From the NCBI GenBank assembly GCA_902480035.1, contig CABSRC010000046.1, forward strand, positions 1-11,626: 11,626 nt of DNA. Direction: 5' to 3'. The notes under the pieces were generated by a model. It ran no database searches and had not been told where the DNA came from. It saw nothing but the letters and a program-made list of their open reading frames with translations. Of this stretch, positions 7,294 to 11,626 are shown in pieces; position 1 is the stretch's first letter, and every line of letters starts with the position of its first letter. This stretch comes from an uncultured Streptococcus sp. (GTDB taxonomy: Bacteria; Bacillota; Bacilli; Lactobacillales; Streptococcaceae). A program made the translations under genes and the position numbers.

Positions 7294-7299
7294 ACTCGG

Positions 7300-7351
7300 A
7301 ATTATTGAGACCTTAGGCTCAATAATTAGTCATGGAACTTCTTCGAAGTTC
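7300..7351. repeat. Two adjacent perfect stem-loops
   Basis: AATTATTGAG (7300-7309) pairs with CTCAATAATT (7318-7327), 10 perfect pairs with an 8-base loop ACCTTAGG. GAACTTC (7335-7341) pairs with GAAGTTC (7345-7351), 7 perfect pairs with loop TTC. The loop sequence CCTTAGG (7311-7317) is also complementary to CCTAAGG at 7369-7375, allowing a pseudoknot-type contact. Confidence 0.65.
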
Positions 7352-7410
7352 GCTGACGTCCGTGCTCACCTAAGGAAAGTTTCTAAGATAACTTTTTCTT
7401 CAATCTGAAT

Positions 7411-7437
7411 CTAGCTGTTTATCAGCTAGGTTTTTTT
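7411..7437 (+). terminator. Rho-independent terminator in the mutS2-pepD gap
   Basis: CTAGCTG (7411-7417), loop TTTAT, CAGCTAG (7423-7429), then G and seven T (7431-7437). A clear plus-strand terminator, but about 450 nt after the mutS2 stop, with no plus-strand gene in between. It may catch mutS2 readthrough or end an unannotated transcript from the repeat region. Confidence 0.75.
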
Positions 7438-7469
7438 AAATTTTACATAATGAACCGGATTAAAAGAAA

Positions 7470-7490
7470 TTGAAAACGATCCGTTTTCAA
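7470..7490. promoter_or_regulatory. 21-bp palindrome upstream of the dipeptidase promoter
   Basis: TTGAAAACG-ATC-CGTTTTCAA: 9-bp perfect arms around a 3-bp centre, 36 bp before the -10 box. The half-sites look like CcpA/LacI-family halves (TGAAAACG) but a true cre is a 14-bp site without the 3-bp insertion. It is a candidate operator for an unknown regulator; a plain stem-loop is the alternative, though no T-tract follows. Confidence 0.4.
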
Positions 7491-7523
7491 ATTGGATTTT
7501 CAGTAGGTCCTCCCTTTTAAAAG

Positions 7524-7532
7524 TGCTATAAT
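7524..7532 (+). promoter_or_regulatory. Extended -10 promoter of pepD
   Basis: TGCTATAAT is an extended -10 (hexamer 7527-7532). No convincing -35 lies 16-18 bp upstream. Transcription would begin near 7539, giving a leader of about 24 nt that contains the GGGAGGA ribosome binding site (7551-7557). Confidence 0.75.
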
Positions 7533-7562
7533 AGAGGCAATGAATGATTTGGGAGGATACGC

Positions 7563-8981
7563 ATGCGTAAACGTGAAAGTGCAGATTCGTGTACAACGAT
7601 TCTAGTCGGAAAAAATGCTAGCTATGATGGTTCGACCATTGTAGCACGAACAGAGGATTCTCAAAATGGCGTTTTTACGCCCAAGAAATTGATCGTGGTC
7701 AAACCAGAAGATCAACCGCGTCATTACAAGTCTGTTTTATCAACTTTTGAAATCGACTTGCCAGATAATCCAGTTCGCTATACGGCGGTTCCAGATGCCA
7801 TTCCGAAAGACGGGATCTGGGGAGAAGCTGGGATCAATATCTATAATGTCGCCATGAGTGAGACAGAGACCATAACGACCAATAGCCGTGTGCTAGGGGC
7901 TGATCCTCTGGTAGAGAGTGGCATCGGTGAGGAAGACATGCTGACCTTGGTCTTGCCTTATGTCAAGACTGCCCGCGAAGGGGTTTTGCGTCTCGGAAAG
8001 ATTTTAGAAGAGTACGGAACCTATGAATCTAATGGGATTGCGATTTCAGATGTGAATGAAATCTGGTGGTTGGAAACCATCGGAGGTCACCACTGGATGG
8101 CGCGCCGTGTTCCAGATGATGCCTATGTGACCAACCCGAACCAACTGGGAAGTGATTATTTTGAATTTGGAAATCCAGACGAGTTTCTTTGTGACCCAGA
8201 TCTTGAAAATTTTGCCACAGAGCACCATTTGATTCTGGATCAAGAAGGAAAAGGTTTTAATCCACGCTATGCTTTTGGTAGCCAAAAAGACAAGGACCGT
8301 CACTACAATACACCGCGGGCTTGGGCCATCCAGCGTTTCCTTAATCCTGAAATTGAGCAGGATCCACGGAGCTTTGAGATTCCTTGGTGTCAAAAGCCCT
8401 ATCGCAAGGTGACGATTGAGGATGTCAAATATGTCTTGAGCAATCACTACCAAGATACCATCTACGATCCTTATGGACCGGAAGGAGACCAGGTGAGTCA
8501 GCGGACTTTCCGAACGATTGGGATCAACCGGACCAGCCAGACAGCGATTCTGCAATTGCGTCCCAACAAACCGCAAGAAACGACAGGCATCCAATGGATT
8601 TCTTATGGTTCGATGCCTTACAATACAGCCGTTCCTTTCTTTACCCAAGTGAATACAACGCCAGATTACTTTGCCAATACGACGGCTAAGGTGACAACGG
8701 ATTCCTTCTACTGGGCTAACCGGATTATTGCAGGACTAGCAGATCCTCACTATGCCCACCATGTTGGCGATCTAGATGATTACCAAGAATCGACAATGGC
8801 CTGGGGACATGCACGCATCAATAAAGTCGATCGTGCCCTTGCAGCAGGTGAAACCGTCGATTTTGAGGCGGAAAACCAAGCCATGAGTGATCAGATTCAA
8901 GAAGAGACAGATCAACTCTTGGACAAGATTTTGCTCGATGCTAGCAACCTCATGACCAATCACTTCTCCTTAAGTGATTAA
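7563..8981 (+). CDS. pepD: C69-family dipeptidase (PepD/PepDA type)
   Basis: 472-residue Ntn-hydrolase of peptidase family C69, cytoplasmic dipeptidases that release amino acids from imported peptides. The likely nucleophile is C10 in SADSCTTILVGKNAS, which would become the N-terminal residue after removal of a nine-residue propeptide; the sequence before it is charged and is not a signal peptide. R29 and D32 in VARTEDS have the Arg-x-x-Asp spacing of the penicillin V acylase/bile salt hydrolase fold. The family box GGHHWMARRVPDDAYVTNPNQLG is at about 173-195. Length is normal for the family and no frame break is seen. Start ATG 7563 sits 5 nt after GGGAGGA and has its own promoter. No obvious terminator follows; the glycine-riboswitch transcription unit begins 80 nt later on the same strand. 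The exact substrate preference cannot be read from sequence. Confidence 0.9.
   Translation: MRKRESADSCTTILVGKNASYDGSTIVARTEDSQNGVFTPKKLIVVKPEDQPRHYKSVLSTFEIDLPDNPVRYTAVPDAIPKDGIWGEAGINIYNVAMSETETITTNSRVLGADPLVESGIGEEDMLTLVLPYVKTAREGVLRLGKILEEYGTYESNGIAISDVNEIWWLETIGGHHWMARRVPDDAYVTNPNQLGSDYFEFGNPDEFLCDPDLENFATEHHLILDQEGKGFNPRYAFGSQKDKDRHYNTPRAWAIQRFLNPEIEQDPRSFEIPWCQKPYRKVTIEDVKYVLSNHYQDTIYDPYGPEGDQVSQRTFRTIGINRTSQTAILQLRPNKPQETTGIQWISYGSMPYNTAVPFFTQVNTTPDYFANTTAKVTTDSFYWANRIIAGLADPHYAHHVGDLDDYQESTMAWGHARINKVDRALAAGETVDFEAENQAMSDQIQEETDQLLDKILLDASNLMTNHFSLSD
8958..8979. repeat. Hairpin spanning the pepD stop codon
   Basis: AATCACTT (8958-8965) and AAGTGATT (8972-8979) are perfect 8-bp arms around CTCCTT; the last base is the first base of the TAA stop. 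An A-run follows, so it is not a standard plus-strand terminator. It may protect the mRNA 3' end or be chance. Confidence 0.4.
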
Positions 8982-9026
8982 AAACTGCTCATTTGCATAA
9001 ATCTTTCAAGATATTTTCATGAATCG

Positions 9027-9055
9027 TTGACAAAGCTTTGAAAATCGATTAAAAT
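9027..9055 (+). promoter_or_regulatory. Promoter of the glycine riboswitch-symporter unit
   Basis: Consensus -35 TTGACA at 9027-9032, 17-bp spacer, -10 TAAAAT at 9050-9055. The start would be near 9062, giving a leader of about 245 nt before the symporter ATG. Confidence 0.85.
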
Positions 9056-9085
9056 AGAGAAAATTACATACGACCGAATGAAGTT

Positions 9086-9198
9086 TGCAGGAGCGTGAGT
9101 GACTGTGAATGGACGGAACTCTGGAGAGACCAGAAATGGCACCGAAGGGGCAAGGTAGAGGATGCATCTACTCAAACTCTCAGGTAAAAGGACAGAGC
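9086..9198 (+). ncRNA. Glycine riboswitch (gcvT-type aptamer)
   Basis: The leader carries the hallmark glycine-aptamer strings: CTCTGGAGAG (9119-9128), CACCGAAGGGGCAA (9140-9153), then ACTCTCAGGTAAAAGGACAGAG (9176-9197). P1 is CTCTG (9119-9123) with CAGAG (9193-9197). Only one complete aptamer is visible. The preceding GCAGGAGCGTGAGTGACTG region (from about 9088) may be the reduced 'ghost' partner seen in singlet glycine riboswitches. It lies between a sigma-A promoter and an alanine/glycine symporter, which is a known genetic context. I recall a glycine riboswitch controlling such a symporter in S. pyogenes. Aptamer identity is firm; the ON/OFF direction is inferred separately. Confidence 0.95.
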
Positions 9199-9200
9199 GA

Positions 9201-9224
9201 AAAATAGGGAAAGTCTCCTATTTT
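9201..9224 (+). promoter_or_regulatory. Linker hairpin between aptamer and terminator
   Basis: AAAATAGG (9201-9208) and CCTATTTT (9217-9224) form a perfect 8-bp stem with an 8-base loop. Only four T end the stem and they are part of it, so it is more likely a spacer in the expression platform than the terminator itself. Confidence 0.5.
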
Positions 9225-9234
9225 AAGCAGGACC

Positions 9235-9267
9235 AGAGTATATGTTTGACATGTACTCTTTCTTTTT
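9235..9267 (+). terminator. Riboswitch-controlled terminator
   Basis: AGAGTATATG (9235-9244) pairs with CATGTACTCT (9250-9259) at nine of ten positions (one G-U or A-C type mismatch depending on register), loop TTTGA, followed by TTTCTTTTT to 9267. It lies 40 nt before the symporter start, the right place for a premature terminator. Its left arm overlaps CCAGAGT (9233-9239), which is complementary to the aptamer's 5' P1 strand. Confidence 0.75.
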
Positions 9268-9306
9268 CTCATTTCTGTCGAGCGGTCGATAAAAAGGAGA
9301 CAGAGA

Positions 9307-10638
9307 ATGGATCATGTATTGCAGATTTTTCAGTGGCTTGATAATATAGTGTGGGGCGCCCCACTTTTGGTGCTCTTGGTAGGGACAGGGATCTACCTGA
9401 CCCTTCGTTTGGGCTTGCTTCAGATACGCTACCTTCCAAAAGCCTTCCGCCTGATCTTTACAGAAGATGAGGGACACGGGGATATCTCGAGTTTTGGAGC
9501 CCTTGCGACGGCCCTAGCTGCAACTGTAGGGACAGGGAATATCGTAGGGGTAGCGACAGCGATTCAGACAGGTGGCCCAGGTGCCCTCTTTTGGATGTGG
9601 ATGGCGGCCTTCTTTGGAATGGCGACCAAGTATGCAGAAGGGCTCTTAGCCATTCGTTATCGGACCAAAGATGACAATGGGCATATCTCGGGTGGTCCGA
9701 TGTACTACATTCTTCACGGGATGGGGGAGAAGTGGCGACCACTAGCTGTTTTCTTTGCAGTTGCAGGTGTTCTGGTGGCCCTCTTTGGGATCGGAACCAT
9801 GACCCAGGTCAATTCCATTACGGGATCCCTCCAAGCGAGTTTTGGAACAGCTCCAGAAGTGGCCAGTGTAGTGATTGCTCTGGTGGTTTCGACCATCATC
9901 TTTGGTGGGATTCACTGGATTTCGAAAGTCTCTGAAAAAGTGGTTCCTTTTATGGCAGCTGCCTATATCTTTGCGACGGTTGCAATTATTGTTTTGCATC
10001 TGGACCAATTGCTTCCAGCCTTAAAATCGGTCTTTTCAGGTGCCTTCACAGGGACTGCAGCCATGGGAGGTTTTGCAGGAGCAACGGTCAAAATGGCTAT
10101 CCAAAAAGGGGTGGCGCGTGGTGTCTTCTCCAATGAATCGGGCCTTGGATCGGCCCCCATTGCAGCAGCTGCTGCGAAGACCAATGAACCTGTCGAGCAA
10201 GGCTTGATCTCGATGACAGGGACCTTTATTGATACTATTATCATCTGTAGTTTGACAGGACTTTCGCTCTTGGTTTCAGGTGAGTGGATGGCGAAGGGCA
10301 GCACGAGCACCTTGACCCAGGATACGTTTACAGGTGTCTTTGGCCCGGTTGGAGGCATTATCTTAACGCTGTGCTTGGTGCTGTTTGCGACAACGACCAT
10401 TCTTGGATGGTCTTACTACGGGGAACGGTGTTTCGAATTCCTATTTGGTGTCAAACATATCAATCTTTACCGGATCTTCTTTGTCTTAATGGTTGGACTA
10501 GGTGGTTTCCTAAAATTAGATCTGGTCTGGGTCATTGCGGATATCGTTAATGGGCTTATGGCTCTGCCCAACTTGATTGCGCTCTTGGCCCTCTCACCAG
10601 TCATTATCAAAGAAAGCAATCGCTACTTTAAGAAATAA
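9307..10638 (+). CDS. AGCS family sodium:alanine/glycine symporter
   Basis: 443-residue membrane transporter of the alanine or glycine:cation symporter family, importing small neutral amino acids with Na+. About ten or eleven hydrophobic spans are visible. Landmarks: SSFGALATALAATVGTGNIVG (61-81), the family signature GGPGALFWMWMAAFFG (89-104) followed by TKYAEGLLAIRYR, and GVFSNESGLGSAP beginning at G272. The C-terminus ends in a basic cytoplasmic tail (ESNRYFKK). Length is normal. Start ATG 9307 follows AAGGAGACAGAGA. The glycine riboswitch upstream indicates that glycine is sensed and probably transported; alanine or D-alanine transport is possible in this family. A strong terminator follows the stop. 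Subfamily (DagA, AlsT, GlyP type) cannot be assigned from the sequence alone. Confidence 0.95.
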   Translation: MDHVLQIFQWLDNIVWGAPLLVLLVGTGIYLTLRLGLLQIRYLPKAFRLIFTEDEGHGDISSFGALATALAATVGTGNIVGVATAIQTGGPGALFWMWMAAFFGMATKYAEGLLAIRYRTKDDNGHISGGPMYYILHGMGEKWRPLAVFFAVAGVLVALFGIGTMTQVNSITGSLQASFGTAPEVASVVIALVVSTIIFGGIHWISKVSEKVVPFMAAAYIFATVAIIVLHLDQLLPALKSVFSGAFTGTAAMGGFAGATVKMAIQKGVARGVFSNESGLGSAPIAAAAAKTNEPVEQGLISMTGTFIDTIIICSLTGLSLLVSGEWMAKGSTSTLTQDTFTGVFGPVGGIILTLCLVLFATTTILGWSYYGERCFEFLFGVKHINLYRIFFVLMVGLGGFLKLDLVWVIADIVNGLMALPNLIALLALSPVIIKESNRYFKK

Positions 10639-10639
10639 G

Positions 10640-10667
10640 AAAACCCAGATCGCGAGGTCTGGGTTTT
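10640..10667. terminator. Bidirectional terminator between the symporter and sstT
   Basis: AAAACCCAGA (10640-10649) and TCTGGGTTTT (10658-10667) are perfect 10-bp arms around TCGCGAGG. T-runs follow on both strands (GGGTTTTATT plus, GGGTTTTCTTATTT minus). It lies 1 nt after the symporter stop and 24 nt from the sstT stop, so it serves both convergent genes. Confidence 0.92.
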
Positions 10668-10691
10668 ATTGTCTATTTGAGATAGGATCTT

Positions 10692-11626
10692 TTAATAGCG
10701 TTTTTCCTTTGGCCAGCTGCTCATTTCGGCGATGGCAGTGAAGAGCACATCTGTCGAAGAGTTGAGGGCTGTTTCACAAGAGTCTTGAATGACCCCGATG
10801 ATAAAGCCGACACTGACGACTTGCATGGCCAAATCATTGGTGATGCCAAAGAGGCTACAAGCAACAGGGATGAGAAGGAGAGATCCTCCCGCAACTCCAG
10901 ATGCTCCACAAGCTGAGATAGCCGCTACGACACTCAGAATGAGCGCCGTTCCAAAGTCAACCTGAATGTGTAAAGTATTGGCAGCAGCTAGCGTCAAAAT
11001 ATTGATCGTCACGGCTGCGCCTGCCATGTTAATGGTTGAACCAAGCGGAATGGAGACAGAATAGGTATCTGGATTGAGCCCCAATTCTTCACAGAGACGC
11101 ATGTTAACAGGGATGTTGGCTGCAGAACTTCTGGTGAAGAAGGCGGTTACCCCACTGACACGGAGGCATTTAAAAACAAGGGGATAGGGATTCTTGCGGA
11201 TCATGAAAAAGACGATCAATGGATTGATGACCAGAGCGACAAAAGCCATCGTTCCCACCAATACTACCAAGAGAATCCCGTAGTTACTAAGGGCACTGAG
11301 TCCCTGGCCAGCGATGGTCGTGAAGACTAAGCCTAAGATCCCAAATGGAGCTAGGTTGATAATCCACTCGACAATTTTTGAAGTGATATCTGCTAGAGTT
11401 TGCAGGAGATCTTTACTATGTTCACTGGCCTCTCTCATGGCGATCCCAAAGACAGTGGCCCAAGAAAGGATCCCAATGTAGTTGGCTTGCTGCAAGGCGT
11501 TGACCGGGTTGTCGACGATCTTGAGCAAGAGGTTACTAATCACTTCGCCAATCCCGTTTGGAGAGGATCCTTCAGCGGCCTTTCCAGTCAGGGTAATGGT
11601 GATGGGGAAGATGTAATTGACCAAAA
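10692..11626 (-). CDS. sstT: Serine/threonine:Na+ symporter SstT, N-terminus beyond right edge
   Basis: The last 311 or so codons of a DAACS/SDF-family transporter (about 400 residues in full). Seen: several membrane spans, the serine-rich re-entrant hairpin FFTRSSAANIPVNM (near 11099-11140), PLGSTINMAGAAVTINILTLAAA (NMAGA near 11016-11030), and a small-residue-rich late hairpin VVAAISACGASGVAGGSLLLIP. The SSAANIPVNM and NMAGA pattern marks the SstT branch, which takes up serine and threonine with sodium, and not the glutamate/aspartate branch (NMDGT). The frame is open to the window edge, where its first in-window codon TTG is an internal Leu codon and not the start. The gene is convergent with the AGCS symporter and shares its terminator. 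The short hydrophilic tail (SSWPKEKRY) is intact. Confidence 0.93.
   Translation of the reverse strand, partial: LVNYIFPITITLTGKAAEGSSPNGIGEVISNLLLKIVDNPVNALQQANYIGILSWATVFGIAMREASEHSKDLLQTLADITSKIVEWIINLAPFGILGLVFTTIAGQGLSALSNYGILLVVLVGTMAFVALVINPLIVFFMIRKNPYPLVFKCLRVSGVTAFFTRSSAANIPVNMRLCEELGLNPDTYSVSIPLGSTINMAGAAVTINILTLAAANTLHIQVDFGTALILSVVAAISACGASGVAGGSLLLIPVACSLFGITNDLAMQVVSVGFIIGVIQDSCETALNSSTDVLFTAIAEMSSWPKEKRY

Larger units (their letters stand above)
7116..7296. repeat. MITE-like unit of about 181 bp with 15-bp terminal inverted repeats
   Basis: The ends AGTGAGAGTGGGACA (7116-7130) and TGTCCCAGTCTCACT (7282-7296) are inverted repeats matching at 14 of 15 positions. Inside are three stem-loops: 7123-7170, 7180-7232 and 7268-7293. 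No target-site duplication is evident. The small size, absence of a gene, terminal inverted repeats and nested palindromes fit a miniature element or a BOX/RUP-like streptococcal intergenic repeat, although it is neither BOX nor RUP by sequence as far as I can tell. Whether it repeats elsewhere in the genome cannot be seen here. Confidence 0.6.
6966..7562. other. 597-bp non-coding, hairpin-rich intergenic region
   Basis: No convincing gene lies between mutS2 and the dipeptidase. From left to right it holds the mutS2 hairpin, an AT-rich stretch (7000-7060), TCTGTCCCA at 7060-7068 (inverse of TGGGACAGA at 7124-7132), a MITE-like unit (7116-7296), two more stem-loops (7300-7327, 7335-7351), a T-tailed terminator (7411-7437), a 21-bp palindrome (7470-7490) and the dipeptidase promoter. 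The only longer frame, on the minus strand at 7016-7252, follows the repeat structure and has no RBS I can defend. Confidence 0.75.

Noticed and set aside
7470..7490. Calling the palindrome a CcpA cre site
   Set aside because: A cre is a 14-bp pseudo-palindrome centred on CG; here a 3-bp insertion separates the halves.
7508..7557. TCCTCCC (7508-7514) is complementary to the pepD RBS GGGAGGA (7551-7557), suggesting an RBS-masking hairpin
   Set aside because: The first arm lies upstream of the predicted transcription start (about 7539), so it would not be in the main mRNA.
8046..8648. 200-codon minus-strand frame opposite pepD
   Set aside because: It is antisense to a well-supported dipeptidase, has no recognisable motif, and is explained by codon usage of the real gene.
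9963..10400. 145-codon minus-strand frame opposite the AGCS symporter
   Set aside because: Antisense shadow; the plus-strand frame carries the family signatures without interruption.
1..11626. A previously undescribed multi-gene defence, secretion or biosynthetic system
   Set aside because: Every sizeable gene belongs to a known housekeeping or transport family in a conserved streptococcal order; only intergenic elements remain unexplained.

Overview
The window reads as an ordinary chromosomal segment of a Streptococcus, most likely of the mitis/sanguinis type. The basis is residue-level resemblance of RecD2, LepB, RNase HIII, ZapA and MutS2 to pneumococcal-type proteins as I remember them, a gene order (recD2-lepB-rnhC facing zapA-cvpA-mutS2, then an AGCS symporter) that I recall from pneumococci, and extended -10 promoters (TGnTATAAT). 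I cannot name the species. There are no tRNA or rRNA genes, CRISPR arrays, transposase genes or phage genes.

Layout. Bases 1-3560 (minus strand) hold a compact cluster transcribed rnhC -> lepB -> recD2: RNase HIII, signal peptidase I and the RecD2 helicase, whose C-terminus lies beyond the left edge. Bases 3561-3696 are a divergent promoter region with very short leaders on both sides. Bases 3697-6965 (plus strand) hold zapA, cvpA, a possible 18-codon small ORF wrapped in a terminator-like hairpin, and mutS2. Bases 6966-7562 are non-coding and packed with inverted repeats. They include a MITE-like unit of about 181 bp with 15-bp terminal inverted repeats, two terminator-like hairpins that resemble each other, and a palindrome near the next promoter. 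Bases 7563-8981 encode a C69-family (PepD-type) dipeptidase. Bases 9027-9306 are a sigma-A promoter, a glycine riboswitch and its terminator, leading into an AGCS sodium:alanine/glycine symporter (9307-10638). A bidirectional terminator separates this from a convergent SstT-type serine/threonine:sodium symporter gene, cut by the right edge.

How the genes fit together. RecD2, RNase HIII and MutS2 act on DNA maintenance (helicase, RNA:DNA hybrid removal, recombination or ribosome-collision control). ZapA and CvpA belong to cell division and membrane biology, and LepB to protein export. The right half is amino-acid nutrition: dipeptide hydrolysis, glycine-regulated alanine/glycine uptake, and serine/threonine uptake.

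I found no new multi-gene system. The items most worth checking are the structured repeat region after mutS2, the small ORF/attenuator-like arrangement before mutS2, the near-leaderless divergent promoters, and the apparent OFF-type wiring of the glycine riboswitch.
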